The notes: generated by a model not told the origin, from the letters alone. A stretch of DNA of 64,000 bases from Catenulispora acidiphila DSM 44928 (GCF_000024025.1 NC_013131.1:1674001-1738000); one strand, 5' to 3'. Positions 1 through 9,082 are shown, counted from the first letter of the stretch. Numbers and translations are program-made.

Positions 1-190
1 CCAGCAGACCGGTGACGATCCGCACGTCCGAGATCTGGGGCACGTTGTGCAGGACCGAGGTCCCGTGTCCCAGCAGCGCGGCGACCATCGCTTTGGGCAC
101 CAGGTTTTTGGCGCCCCGGACCCGGACCTCACCGGACAGGGCGGCTCCGCCGTGCACTGTCAGGACGTCGGAGGAGGTGCTCAGAGCCAT
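1..190 (-). CDS. murA: UDP-N-acetylglucosamine 1-carboxyvinyltransferase (5' end only)
   Basis: Only the first 63 codons are inside the window; the gene runs off the left edge. The ATG is at 190, reading leftward. The visible protein contains VRGAKNLVPKAMVAALL followed by SVLHNVPQISDVRIV, the N-terminal signature of actinobacterial MurA, including the conserved GAKN substrate-binding segment. MurA transfers enolpyruvate from phosphoenolpyruvate to UDP-GlcNAc, the first committed step of peptidoglycan synthesis, in the cytoplasm. The catalytic cysteine lies beyond the window and cannot be checked. It is divergent from the YqgE-family gene across about 290 bp that must hold both promoters; the same pairing is seen in streptomycetes. 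Confidence 0.93.
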   Translation of the reverse strand, partial: MALSTSSDVLTVHGGAALSGEVRVRGAKNLVPKAMVAALLGHGTSVLHNVPQISDVRIVTGLL

Positions 191-479
191 GGTTCTCCAC
201 TGGGTGTGTGCTTGCGGACCGCTACAGGGGGACGGGTCGGCGGCCGATCCAGGGTACTCGAACACCGGGCGCATGCGGTCGAAGCTGACGAAGATCGCAG
301 TTCGCTCGGGCGCCGTCCCCGCCGGCGACAACAGGAAGTGCCGATTCGAACGCTGAGGGTCGCTGACTTGCGCCGGGCGGCGCACAGATAGTCAACGGAG
401 CGTCAAGAGCGCGTCGCGGACGCGCGGGCCTTGGGGCAAAAGGCGCCAGCGGGGGTCCGGGTGCGGGATCATGTGTGCC

Positions 480-1097
480 ATGACGGACGCAGGGCGCGAC
501 GCGGGGGAGCAGGACAGCGGCAGAGTGCCGCTGGAACGGCTGACCGGCAAACTGCTGGTCGCCACCACGGTCCTGGTCGACCCCAACTTCGACCGCACGG
601 TGGTGCTGGTCGTCGACCACGACGACGACGGCACGCTCGGCGTCGTCCTCAACCGGCCCGGGAGCCTGGACGTCGAGGACGTGCTGGAGACCTGGGCGCC
701 GCTGGCGGCCGAGCCGCCGACGGTGTTCCTGGGCGGCCCGGTCGCGCTGGACTCCGCGCTGGGCATCGCCTGTGTGCGTCCGGAGGCGGCGGTGCCGGGC
801 GAGGAGCCGCTGGGCTGGCGCCAGTTCTCCGGACGCCTGGGCCTGGTGGACCTGGACGCGCCGCCGGAAGTGCTGGCGCCGGACCTGACGGCGTTGCGGA
901 TCTTCGCCGGGTACGCCGGCTGGGGACCGGGGCAGCTGGCCGGCGAGCTGGCGCAGCGGGCGTGGTACGTGGTCGAGCCGGAGCTGGCCGACGTGTTCAC
1001 CACCGAGCCGGAGGAGCTGTGGCGCCGGGTGCTGCGCCGCCAGGGCGGGACCATCGCGATGGTCGCGAACTGGACCGAGGACCCTGATCTCAATTAA
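480..1097 (+). CDS. YqgE/AlgH family protein (UPF0301)
   Basis: About 205 residues, the usual size for the family. Recognisable segments are the N-terminal GKLLVATTVLVDPNFDRTVV, then GVVLNRP, the FLGGPV motif, RIFAGYAGWGPGQL and a C-terminal WRRVLRR. The biochemical function of the family is not established. Two in-frame starts are possible: ATG at 471 and ATG at 480. I prefer 480 because the purine-rich GGGA at 465-468 is only two bases from 471 but eleven from 480. Divergent from murA and convergent with the membrane protein that follows, from which it is separated by a strong hairpin. Confidence 0.88.
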   Translation: MTDAGRDAGEQDSGRVPLERLTGKLLVATTVLVDPNFDRTVVLVVDHDDDGTLGVVLNRPGSLDVEDVLETWAPLAAEPPTVFLGGPVALDSALGIACVRPEAAVPGEEPLGWRQFSGRLGLVDLDAPPEVLAPDLTALRIFAGYAGWGPGQLAGELAQRAWYVVEPELADVFTTEPEELWRRVLRRQGGTIAMVANWTEDPDLN

Positions 1098-1162
1098 CTG
1101 ATGAAGAACGCTCGATATCGCCTGATGCTGCCCGATACCACCTGATACCGAGGCGGAAATCA

Positions 1163-1193
1163 CTCGGCGCCGCGGCCGCACCACGGCGCCGAG
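1163..1193. terminator. Hairpin terminator between convergent genes
   Basis: CTCGGCGCCG (1163-1172) pairs perfectly with CGGCGCCGAG (1184-1193), followed on the + strand by CTGTTTT. A ten-base-pair GC stem with a short T run, lying between the stop codons of two converging genes, fits an intrinsic terminator that could serve both. Confidence 0.7.
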
Positions 1194-1218
1194 CTGTTTT
1201 CGGGCGCGCCGGGCGGCG

Positions 1219-2040
1219 CTACTGCGTGGAGCTCAGTCCTGTGGAGATGTCCTTCATGCTCGGGATCTCCGACCCGACCGCGCCGGTCTTGAGCAGGATG
1301 CCGTAGAGCACCACCGCCAGACCCAGCACCAGCGCCGCCTGCGCGATCGCCCGCGAGCGCAGCTTGTTCTTGCGCGCCGTCCACAAAGCCAGGACCACCA
1401 GCGCCAGCAGCACCGCGACCAGGCCGAGGATGATCTGCGCCCAGGACTGGTAGGAGACCCAGTCGCGCTGCACGCCGAACGGGTCCTGCTTGGTGCGCGG
1501 GACGTTGTTCTTGAAGTCCGACCAGGTGCGGGCCGCGTCGTGCGCCTGGACCAGCGGGTTCACCAGCAGGTAGGCGCCGGCGGCCAGGGCGGCCAGGACC
1601 AGCGCCAGGATCGAGGCGGCGTCGATGCCGGGCAGGAAAGTCGCCGCGACGCCGGTGTTCGGGGCGTTCGGGTCGGCCGGTCCGCCGAGCTCGGAGCCCT
1701 CTTCGGGGGCGGTGCCCCAGGGGTTCTCGGTGTAGGCGCCGGTCGCCGGGTCCTGCGTCATCGAGGACTCGGAGCCGGGCTCGGCGACGGATGCGCCGGC
1801 CGGAGCCGCGGCGGCCGCTGCGGACCCGGTCGATGCGCCCGACGCGGTCTCGGCGCCGGTCTTCGGGGCGTCGCCGAGAGGCTGAGCGCCCTCGGCGGTC
1901 GGCTGGGTACTCCCGGACGGCTGCGCCGGAGCCGGAGTCGGAGCCGGAGTCGGCTGCGCCGGCGTCGTGGGCCGGTCGACCGGACCGCCCGGCGGCGGGC
2001 CGGCGTTCGGGTCCGGCGGAGTATTCGGGTTCTCGGTCAC
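1219..2040 (-). CDS. Proline-rich membrane protein, unknown function
   Basis: About 273 residues from the GTG at 2040 (VTENPNTPPDP). The first half is a disordered region rich in Pro, Ala, Thr and Gly. The second half has three hydrophobic segments: ASILALVLAALAAGAYLLV, IILGLVAVLLALVVLAL and an AALVLGLAVVLYGILL stretch. This suggests a long cytoplasmic tail attached to a three-helix membrane unit. No catalytic motif is visible. The open frame continues upstream to 2349, but that part overlaps the DUF3039 gene antisense and looks non-coding, so the GTG at 2040 is chosen; no good ribosome binding site marks it. Conserved actinobacterial proteins of this kind usually have no assigned role. Confidence 0.7.
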   Translation of the reverse strand: MTENPNTPPDPNAGPPPGGPVDRPTTPAQPTPAPTPAPAQPSGSTQPTAEGAQPLGDAPKTGAETASGASTGSAAAAAAPAGASVAEPGSESSMTQDPATGAYTENPWGTAPEEGSELGGPADPNAPNTGVAATFLPGIDAASILALVLAALAAGAYLLVNPLVQAHDAARTWSDFKNNVPRTKQDPFGVQRDWVSYQSWAQIILGLVAVLLALVVLALWTARKNKLRSRAIAQAALVLGLAVVLYGILLKTGAVGSEIPSMKDISTGLSSTQ

Positions 2041-2235
2041 GGCATCAGTCCATTCATAACGGTTCGCACCATTGTGACCGGTTGGTAGCCCGCAACCCGG
2101 GGCGGCGCGCGGCGCCCGAAGATGCCCTTTGCCGGTTACCCGCCGGTAAGTCATATTTGCGGAACCCTCACGCCGGTGCGGCGTCATTGCGCTCCGCACG
2201 CTCGCGAGCGTGCGGAGCGGCATAGACTCGACAGC

Positions 2236-2532
2236 ATGAGCACGCCGACTTTCGAACCCGACACGGACACCGGCGGCTCGACGATCGTCGAGGAACGCGT
2301 CGAGTCCGACTATCGCTACGAGCCCGGTGACGAGGAGCGCTTCGCCCACTACGCCGAGCGCGACAAGATCATGGAGGCGTCCGTCTTCGGGACGCCGCTG
2401 ACCGCTCTGTGCGGCAAGGTGTGGGTACCCTCGCGGGACCCGAGCCGGTTCCCCGTGTGCCCGGAGTGCAAGGAGATCTTCGAGGGCCTGGAGTCCGGCG
2501 GCGGCGACGACGGGGACGGCGGGACGAGCTGA
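2236..2532 (+). CDS. DUF3039 protein, putative zinc-binding
   Basis: 98 residues from the ATG at 2236. The core LCGKVWVPSRDPSRFPVCPEC with an upstream HYAERDKI segment matches the actinobacterial DUF3039 family. The spaced cysteines (LCGK and CPECKE) could bind a metal. Its function is unknown. It lies just upstream of the dehydrogenase operon and the helicase; a DUF3039/helicase neighbourhood is also found in streptomycetes. The acidic, glycine-rich tail runs to the TGA only 9 bases before the next start, so the two are probably co-transcribed. Confidence 0.85.
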   Translation: MSTPTFEPDTDTGGSTIVEERVESDYRYEPGDEERFAHYAERDKIMEASVFGTPLTALCGKVWVPSRDPSRFPVCPECKEIFEGLESGGGDDGDGGTS

Positions 2533-2540
2533 CCGGGATC

Positions 2541-4253
2541 ATGGGTTCGGACGGTTTCGGGCCGTCCGGCGACGGGGGATTCGGGGGCGGCGCGGTACCG
2601 GCGGGCGGTCACGCGCTGCCGACCCGCTCCGCCGGCAGCCCGGAAAGCGCGCTGGTCTTCGGCGGCGACGCCGAGCGCCCCGGCTTCGAGCTGGGCACTT
2701 TCGAGACGGATGACGACGACGGCGAGGGCGCCGACGGCCCTGATGGCGCTGATGGGGCTGACGGCGCTGGCGGCGGCGAGATAACCGGGCCGCGGCTGCG
2801 GGAGTACGGCGGTCCGGCGAGGTCCGGCGCGGCTGGTCCGGCGGGTGCGGCTGGGCAGATCGGTCCGGGCGCGGTCGGCGGCGAATGGCTCGCTGGCGCG
2901 GGCTTCCTGGGCGGCGAGCGGTCGGCAGGTGCGGGTCCGGTCGGCAGTGAGTGGCGACCTGGTGCAGGTTCGGCGAGTGGCGAGTCGCAGGCTGGCGCGG
3001 GCTTGCTCGGCGGCGAGCGGTCGCCAGCTGCGGCTCCGGTCGGCAGTGAGTGGCGCCCCGGTGCAGGTTCGGCGAGTGGCGAGTTGTCGGCTGCTGCGAG
3101 CGGATCCGGCGGCGCGATATCGGGTGCTGCCGGTGCTGCTGGTCAGGCTCCGCGTGGTGCGTTCGATCGAGCCGATGCCGTCGCCGCAGGACCCGACCAA
3201 CCGCCTCCCCCCACCGTCGGCTCCGGTCTGGCGGGCTCCCACGTCGCCGCCGCCCGCGCGCTGTTCGGTCCGCAGACCGTGGTCGAAGCGGTCCAGGTCC
3301 TGGCTGAGCATCCCGATGCCGTGATCATCGCCGGCGGAACGGTTGCCATGCCTGAGATCACCGCGGGCCGCCGTCACCCCGGCACTGTCCTCACCCTGCA
3401 TCGCTGCGCCGAGCTGCGCGGCTGGTCCACCGGTAGTGGCGAGGTGTTGCTGCACGCCGGCCTCACTCTCGCCGAGATGCAGCAGCGTGATCTGCGGCAG
3501 CAGGTTCCGGCGTTGAACCAGGCCGCGCGGACCATGGGCGCGCCGCACATCCGTGCCGTCGCCACTCTCGGTGGGAACCTGGTGGTCGGGCCGTCCTCCG
3601 CCGATCTGCCGGTGGTGCTCGCCGCGCTCGGGGCGTCGGTGCTGGTGGCGTCCGCCGACGGTGTGCGGACCGTGAGCATCTCCGACTTCTACGATCGCGA
3701 CGGCGTTCCGCAGCTCTCGTCCGGCGAGCTGGTTGTGGGCGCGCGGGTCCCGGTTGTGGATGGCATGCAGGGCTTCATGAAGATCGGGGTTCGCGGCGGG
3801 ATTTCGCGCGCGATCCTGTCGATCATGCTGGCCGTGGATCCGGCGCGGCGGAGTGCGACGTGTGTCGTCGGTGCGATGGCGCTGGCCGCGCTGCCGTCGG
3901 GGACCGGGCGCGGCGGGCTGCCGACGCTGCTGCGCGCGGACCACGCCGACCGCTGGCTGGCCGAGCAGGTGGACTGGGAGGCCGGCGCGATCGCCGACCC
4001 GAGCGTCTATGAGACCTTCGGGCGCCTGGTCGCCGACTCGCTCGTCTACGGCGACGGGGGCGGCACGATCGGCGGGGGAGGCGACCCGTATCGTCGCAAG
4101 GCCGTGGAGATCTGCGCCCGCCGCGCCCTGCTGCGCGCCCTGCCGCCGCTGGGCTGGCTGGACCAGGTCCGCGAACTGCAGAAACGAGCGGACTTCCAGC
4201 GGGCCAAGCAGCGTGTCGAGCGCGCCGAGCAGGCACGGAACCAGGACCGGTAG
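2541..4253 (+). CDS. Xanthine-dehydrogenase-family FAD-binding (medium) subunit with long repeat-bearing N-terminus
   Basis: The last 330 residues or so form the FAD-binding domain of molybdenum hydroxylases (CoxM/XdhB type). The flavin motif appears as IIAGGTVAMPEITAG, and the second as ATLGGNLVVGPSSADLP, followed by the CO-dehydrogenase flavoprotein C-terminal domain. The family is normally under 300 residues; here about 240 extra Gly/Ala-rich residues precede it, including two copies of a 33-residue repeat. The ATG at 2541 is 8 bases after the DUF3039 stop. The Fe-S and Mo subunits follow in the usual M-S-L order, so this should pass electrons between the Fe-S clusters and FAD. The substrate is not predictable. 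Confidence 0.82.
   Translation: MGSDGFGPSGDGGFGGGAVPAGGHALPTRSAGSPESALVFGGDAERPGFELGTFETDDDDGEGADGPDGADGADGAGGGEITGPRLREYGGPARSGAAGPAGAAGQIGPGAVGGEWLAGAGFLGGERSAGAGPVGSEWRPGAGSASGESQAGAGLLGGERSPAAAPVGSEWRPGAGSASGELSAAASGSGGAISGAAGAAGQAPRGAFDRADAVAAGPDQPPPPTVGSGLAGSHVAAARALFGPQTVVEAVQVLAEHPDAVIIAGGTVAMPEITAGRRHPGTVLTLHRCAELRGWSTGSGEVLLHAGLTLAEMQQRDLRQQVPALNQAARTMGAPHIRAVATLGGNLVVGPSSADLPVVLAALGASVLVASADGVRTVSISDFYDRDGVPQLSSGELVVGARVPVVDGMQGFMKIGVRGGISRAILSIMLAVDPARRSATCVVGAMALAALPSGTGRGGLPTLLRADHADRWLAEQVDWEAGAIADPSVYETFGRLVADSLVYGDGGGTIGGGGDPYRRKAVEICARRALLRALPPLGWLDQVRELQKRADFQRAKQRVERAEQARNQDR
2892..3089 (+). repeat. 99-bp direct repeat, two copies, inside the FAD subunit gene
   Basis: Two adjacent 99-bp units (2892-2990 and 2991-3089) encode 33-residue copies beginning AGAG(F/L)LGGERS and ending GSASGE. 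Copies differ at scattered bases. The unit is a multiple of three, so copy number can change without shifting frame. Weaker related segments flank it. Confidence 0.75.
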
Positions 4254-4261
4254 CCATCGGT

Positions 4262-4323
4262 TAAGAGCCACATCAGTAAGAGCCACATCAGATAAGAGCC
4301 ACATCAGTAAGAGCCACATCAGC
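4262..4323 (+). repeat. Four 14-15-bp direct repeats upstream of the 2Fe-2S gene
   Basis: AAGAGCCACATCAG occurs four times, at 4263-4276, 4278-4291, 4294-4307 and 4309-4322, separated by one or two bases, with a decayed fifth copy after. They fill the gap between the FAD and 2Fe-2S subunit genes and are unlike the GC-rich surroundings. A purine-rich TAGGGGGA follows at 4333-4340. Confidence 0.85.
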
Positions 4324-4358
4324 AAGAGTCAGTAGGGGGACGGACCAGTGAGCCACAG

Positions 4359-4922
4359 GTGAGCGAGTCGGCGGTCGAATGGCCGGCCGTGGGCCTGACG
4401 CTGCGCGTCGACGGGCACGAATACCCCGTGCCGCAGGTGTGGATCGGCGACTCGCTGCTGGCGGTGTTGCGCGAGCGCCTGGACCTCGACGAGCCGCGCG
4501 ACGGCTGCTCGGTCGGGGAATGCGGGTCCTGTCTGGTGCTGCTCGACGGCCGTCCCGCGGCGGCCTGCCTGGTCCCCGCGGTCGCGGCGGCCGACCGGGA
4601 CGTCCGCACCCCGCAGGACGCCGCCTTCGAGATCGCCCGCGATGCGGTCGCGGCGTCCGGCGCGAGCCCGTGCGGGTTCTGCGCGCCCGCGCTCACCGTC
4701 GCCATCACCGATCTGTTGCGCCGCAACGCCGATCCGGGTCCCGCGGCGATCCGCGAGGCGCTGGCCGGGCTGGTCTGCCGGTGCGCCGAGTCCGGACGCT
4801 GGATCGAGGCGGTCGCCCGGGCCAAGGAGTTCGGCTTCGAGAGCGACGCCGACGCCGGCGCCGGGATCGGCGACTCGGGCGAGATTCCCATGCTGGTGAT
4901 CGATGCGGGGGACCTCGCGTGA
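4359..4922 (+). CDS. Xanthine-dehydrogenase-family 2Fe-2S (small) subunit
   Basis: 187 residues. All eight cluster cysteines are present: C50, C55, C58 and C70 in the plant-ferredoxin-type domain (CSVGECGSC), and C105, C108, C140 and C142 in the helical domain (CGFC and CRC). This subunit relays electrons from the molybdenum centre to the flavin. The start is GTG at 4359. The best ribosome binding site (4333-4340) is 18 bases away and better placed for a GTG at 4348, which opens a four-codon frame whose TGA overlaps the 4359 start. Either a coupled mini-leader or a small sequence change is possible. The stop overlaps the next gene's start. Confidence 0.87.
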   Translation: MSESAVEWPAVGLTLRVDGHEYPVPQVWIGDSLLAVLRERLDLDEPRDGCSVGECGSCLVLLDGRPAAACLVPAVAAADRDVRTPQDAAFEIARDAVAASGASPCGFCAPALTVAITDLLRRNADPGPAAIREALAGLVCRCAESGRWIEAVARAKEFGFESDADAGAGIGDSGEIPMLVIDAGDLA

Positions 4923-7198
4923 CCGAGCCGAAGTTCCCGGCCGACCTGCGCGCCGAGGGCATGCTCTGGATGGGCGTCACCCGCTCCCCGCACGCCAGCG
5001 CGGCGATCCGCGGCCTGGACATGCGGGCCGCGCGCGCCATCCCCGGCGTGCACGCCGTCCTGTCCGCCGCCGACCTGCCCGGCTACAACTTCCACGGTCC
5101 GCGCTCCATCGACCAGCCGGTGCTGGCCGCCGACGTGGCGCGCTACATCGGCGAGCCGGTCGTCGTCGTGGCCGCCGAGCACCCGGCGCTGGCGCGCGCC
5201 GCCGCCGAGCGCGTCCGCGTGGTCTGGGACCCGCTGCGTCCGCTGCACGACCCGGACCAGTCCGCGACCGCGCCGCCGATCCACCCGGACGGCAACGTCC
5301 TGCACACCACCACCCTGGCCTTCGGCACCGAGCCGGCGACCCTGGCCGATCCGGCGAGCGCCGAGTCCGCCGGGCGCAAGGTGATCTCCGGCGAGTACGT
5401 CTTCGACGGCGTCGCCGCGCGCCCCGCCGCCCCGGCCGTCGTGATCGCGGTCCCCAACGGCGAGCGCGGGATCGAGATCTACGTCGCGACCGTCTCCCCG
5501 CGCGGCGACCGCGAAGTGGTCGCGCAGTGTCTTGGCTTGCCAGTGGAGAAGGTGCATGTCATCCCGACCCGCGTCGGCGGCGCGGACACCCACCGCGAGG
5601 ACGTCGGGCTCCAGGTCCAGGCGGCGCTGCTGGCGATGGCGACCAACCGCCCGGTCAAGGCCGTCGTGCCGCGCGACGCCCCGGCGCATCCGGGACGCCC
5701 GGCGGCGCAGCTGCGCTACCGGCACGTGGTCGCCGACGACGGCAGCCTGGTCGCGGTCGAGGCCGACATCCTGCTCGACGGCGGCGCCTACGCCTCCACC
5801 ACGATCGACATCCTCGACGAGGCCTGCCGCCTGGCGGTCGGGCCGTACCGGGTCCCGAACGTGCGGATCTCCGGCCGCGTGGTGCGCACCAACAACCCGC
5901 CCGCGGGCCGGGTGCGCGGCGGCGGCGGAGCGCTGACGTGTGCGGCGTACGAGGCGCAGATGGACGCCGCGGGCACGGCGGTGGGCCTCGGCGGTCTGGA
6001 GGTCCGGCTTCGCAACCTGCTGCGACCCGGCGATCTCGTTCCGGACGCGGGCGATCCGCTCGGCAAGCCGGCCGCGGCGCCGGTCCCGATCCCGGACTGT
6101 CTGCACGAGGTCCTGGACACCCCGATGCCGAACTTCCCGCCGGGACCGGACATCCGCGAATACCCGGGAACCGTCGGCCGGACCGGCGAGCTGACCCGGA
6201 TCCGGCGCGGAGTCGGCGTGGCGCTCGGCATGGCCGATCTGTCGAACCCGACGCAGCTGGGGGAGTACGCGACAGCTGTCGTGCTGGTCTCGATGACCCC
6301 GGACGGCGCGGCCGCGACCGTCGCCTGCTCGGCGGTGGAGACCGGCTCGGGTCTGCACGACCTGATCCGGGTCACGGTCGAGCGCACTCTGGGCATCGCG
6401 CCGGAGATGGTCGCCATTCGGGCGCCCGAGGACCCGGGTTCGCTGCCGTCGTCCTCGGCGGTCACCCACCCGGCGTGGGTGCACGGCAGCGCGGTCGAGA
6501 CCGCGGCGAAGCAGGTCCGTTCGCGGCTTTTCCAATCGCTGGCCGAGCAGATAGGGATCGACGGCGGCCTGCTGAAGGTCGTCGACGGCTACCTGGTGTC
6601 GCACGACGATGTCTTCCACCTTCCGCTGGAGGACGCCTATCGGCAGTGCCTGCCGGCCAGCCGCGTGGTGCGGGGCGACGGCGAGTTCCGGATGCTGGCG
6701 ATGCCCGCGCTCACCGGTACCTCGGACGCCGCCAGCGTCGCGGTCGGCGCCGTGCGCGCGGTGGTGGACGTGGACACCGAACTCGGTCTGGTGAACGTGA
6801 TCCAGGTCGCCATCGCTCAGGACGCGGGCCGGGTCGCGCTGCAGGACCGGGCCGAACACCGGGTCGCCTCCGGAGCCGTGGCCGGCGCCGGCTTCGTCCT
6901 GTCCGAGGGCTCGGACCTGCCTTTCGGCTGGGGTGAGCCCTCGACGATGGACGCGCCGGAGGTCGTGGTCGCCGCGTTGCTGGAGACCGCCGAGGAGGCC
7001 AAGGAAGAGATCGGCCCGGACGGGCTTCCGCAGGCGGCGCCGCCGCTGGGGGGCATGAAACCGGTCGGCGACCTGTCGGTGATGGCCACGCCCGCCGCGG
7101 TGCTGGCCGCGATCCGGGACGCCGTCGGCGATCCGCCGGGCGGTTCACCGCTTCGACTGCCGTTGAGACCCGATCGCGCGTGGTGGGTTCTCAGTTGA
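4919..7198 (+). CDS. Xanthine-dehydrogenase-family molybdopterin-binding (large) subunit, divergent active site
   Basis: 759 residues from the GTG at 4919, which overlaps the preceding stop by four bases (GTGA), implying translational coupling. Both domains of the aldehyde oxidase/xanthine dehydrogenase large subunit are present: the hammerhead (SPHASAAIRGLDMRAARAIPG) and the Mo-binding part. Key sites deviate. The usual GGxFGGK loop is replaced by VGGADTHRED, and the catalytic glutamate of the C-terminal GVGE motif is an aspartate in KPVGDLSVMATPAAV (about residue 718). It may have altered or no hydroxylase activity. Similar three-gene sets are common in actinomycetes, with unknown substrates. 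Confidence 0.83.
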   Translation: MTEPKFPADLRAEGMLWMGVTRSPHASAAIRGLDMRAARAIPGVHAVLSAADLPGYNFHGPRSIDQPVLAADVARYIGEPVVVVAAEHPALARAAAERVRVVWDPLRPLHDPDQSATAPPIHPDGNVLHTTTLAFGTEPATLADPASAESAGRKVISGEYVFDGVAARPAAPAVVIAVPNGERGIEIYVATVSPRGDREVVAQCLGLPVEKVHVIPTRVGGADTHREDVGLQVQAALLAMATNRPVKAVVPRDAPAHPGRPAAQLRYRHVVADDGSLVAVEADILLDGGAYASTTIDILDEACRLAVGPYRVPNVRISGRVVRTNNPPAGRVRGGGGALTCAAYEAQMDAAGTAVGLGGLEVRLRNLLRPGDLVPDAGDPLGKPAAAPVPIPDCLHEVLDTPMPNFPPGPDIREYPGTVGRTGELTRIRRGVGVALGMADLSNPTQLGEYATAVVLVSMTPDGAAATVACSAVETGSGLHDLIRVTVERTLGIAPEMVAIRAPEDPGSLPSSSAVTHPAWVHGSAVETAAKQVRSRLFQSLAEQIGIDGGLLKVVDGYLVSHDDVFHLPLEDAYRQCLPASRVVRGDGEFRMLAMPALTGTSDAASVAVGAVRAVVDVDTELGLVNVIQVAIAQDAGRVALQDRAEHRVASGAVAGAGFVLSEGSDLPFGWGEPSTMDAPEVVVAALLETAEEAKEEIGPDGLPQAAPPLGGMKPVGDLSVMATPAAVLAAIRDAVGDPPGGSPLRLPLRPDRAWWVLS

Positions 7199-7282
7199 GG
7201 TAATCTCGGGGGTCGGTCCTTACGGATCAGACGTGAGACAGCACAACAAGCGGGTGGAACAAGAGCGGAAAAGGGAGACACC

Positions 7283-9082
7283 GTGAGCATCTCTGCGGCC
7301 TCCCATCTATCCCCGTCCTACCCGGACCGCGCCGCGCGCGGCACCGCCAACCGGCTCCGCGCCTGGCAGCAAGCAGCGCTGGACGAATACATGGGCCGCG
7401 AGCCCCGGGACTTCCTCGCGGTCGCCACCCCCGGCGCCGGCAAGACCACGTTCGCGCTCCGCATCGCCACCGAGCTGCTGGACCGCCACGTCGTGAACAC
7501 CATCACGATCGTCGCGCCGACCGAGCACCTCAAGACGCAGTGGGCTGAGGCGGCGCACCGCGTCGGGATAAGGATCGACCCGAACTACAGCGGCGCGGCG
7601 GGCGGCACGTCGCGCGACTACCAGGGCATCGCCGTGACGTACGCCGGCGTCGCCGCGCACCCGATGCTGCACCGGCGCCGCGTCGAGGGTCGCAGGACCC
7701 TGGTGATCCTCGACGAGATCCACCACGCCGGCGACTCCAAGTCCTGGGGCGAGGCCGCCTACGAGGCGTTCGAGCCGGCGGCCCGCCGCCTGGCGCTGAC
7801 CGGTACGCCGTTCCGCTCGGACACGAACCCGATCCCGTTCGTCACCTACGCGCCGGACAACGAGGGCATCCGCCGCAGCATCGCGGACTACTCCTACGGC
7901 TACGGCTCGGCGCTCTCCGACGGCGTGGTGCGGCCGGTGGTGTTCATGTCCTACGCCGGCCGCATGCGCTGGCGCACCAAGGCCGGCGACGAGATCGCCA
8001 TGCAGCTCAACGAGCCGATGACGAACGACGCGGTGAAGCAGGCCTGGCGCACCGCCCTGGACCCGGCCGGCGACTGGATGCCGCAGGTCCTGCGCGCCGC
8101 CGACCGCCGCCTGCGCGAGGTGCGCCGCGGCATCCCCGACGCCGGCGGCCTGGTCATCGCCACCGACCAGGGCGCGGCGCGCGCCTACGCGGACATGCTC
8201 AAGGACATCACCGGCAAGCGCCCGATGGTCGTCGTCTCGGACGACCCCTCCGCCTCAGCGAACATCTCCGAGTTCACAGAGAACGACGACCGCTGGATGG
8301 TCGCGGTCCGCATGGTGTCCGAGGGCGTCGACGTTCCGCGCCTGGCCGTCGGCGTATACGCCACCGCCATCTCCACACCGCTGTTCTTCGCCCAGGCGGT
8401 CGGCCGCTTCGTGCGCGCACGCCGCCACGGCGAGACCGCGTCGGTCTTCGTCCCTTCCATCCCCATGCTCCTCGAGTTCGCGAGCGAGATGGAGAAGCAG
8501 CGCGACCACGCCCTCGACAAGCCGACCCAGGCCACCACGACCGAGGACGTCTGGGGCGAGGAAGAGGCCCTGCTCGCCGAGGCGAACCGCACCGAGAAGG
8601 AGCAGGGCTACGAAGAGGAACTCTTCACCTTCCAAGCCCTGAACTCCGAAGCCGAATTCGACCGGGTCCTTTACGACGGCGCAGAATTCGGCCTCCCCGC
8701 CGACCCCGGCTCCCGCGAGGAAGCGGAGTACCTGGGCCTGCCCGGCCTCCTGGAACCAGAGCACATCAAGGTCCTGCTAGCCAAACGCCAGCAGATGCAC
8801 CTCACCAGCGCCCGCAAAAAAGCGCTCCTCCGCTCCCAAGCCGAGGCCATCGTGGGCGCCGAAGAACGCCCGGTGATGACCCGCAAACAACTCCTGGAAC
8901 TCCGCAAGGAGCTCCAAGGACTCGTCGGCGCCTGGCACCACAAAACCGGCAAGCCGCACGGCACCATCCATGGCGAACTACGCCGCACCTGCGGCGGACC
9001 CGCCGTGGCACAAGCGACGGCGACGCAGCTGCAGAAGCGGATCGACATGGTGCGCCGGTGGGCTGCTGAGGGCGGGCACTAG
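7283..9082 (+). CDS. Superfamily 2 DEAD/DEAH-type helicase
   Basis: 599 residues. Motif I is ATPGAGKTTFAL, motif II is LDEIHHAG (DEIH box), motif III is LTGTPFRSD, and motif VI is FAQAVGRFVRARR. The start is GTG at 7283 with a good AAGGGAG ribosome binding site at 7271-7277. The C-terminal 200 residues are charged and helical, without an obvious further domain; this architecture is known in actinobacterial ATP-dependent helicases encoded near DUF3039. It probably translocates on or unwinds nucleic acid; the substrate cannot be told. It follows the Mo subunit by 84 bp and may be read through or have its own promoter. Confidence 0.88.
   Translation: MSISAASHLSPSYPDRAARGTANRLRAWQQAALDEYMGREPRDFLAVATPGAGKTTFALRIATELLDRHVVNTITIVAPTEHLKTQWAEAAHRVGIRIDPNYSGAAGGTSRDYQGIAVTYAGVAAHPMLHRRRVEGRRTLVILDEIHHAGDSKSWGEAAYEAFEPAARRLALTGTPFRSDTNPIPFVTYAPDNEGIRRSIADYSYGYGSALSDGVVRPVVFMSYAGRMRWRTKAGDEIAMQLNEPMTNDAVKQAWRTALDPAGDWMPQVLRAADRRLREVRRGIPDAGGLVIATDQGAARAYADMLKDITGKRPMVVVSDDPSASANISEFTENDDRWMVAVRMVSEGVDVPRLAVGVYATAISTPLFFAQAVGRFVRARRHGETASVFVPSIPMLLEFASEMEKQRDHALDKPTQATTTEDVWGEEEALLAEANRTEKEQGYEEELFTFQALNSEAEFDRVLYDGAEFGLPADPGSREEAEYLGLPGLLEPEHIKVLLAKRQQMHLTSARKKALLRSQAEAIVGAEERPVMTRKQLLELRKELQGLVGAWHHKTGKPHGTIHGELRRTCGGPAVAQATATQLQKRIDMVRRWAAEGGH

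Noticed and set aside
4319-6859. 846-codon minus-strand frame across the dehydrogenase operon
   Set aside because: Antisense shadow of the 2Fe-2S and Mo subunit genes; Arg/Gly/His-rich with no domain, as expected from GC-rich coding DNA.
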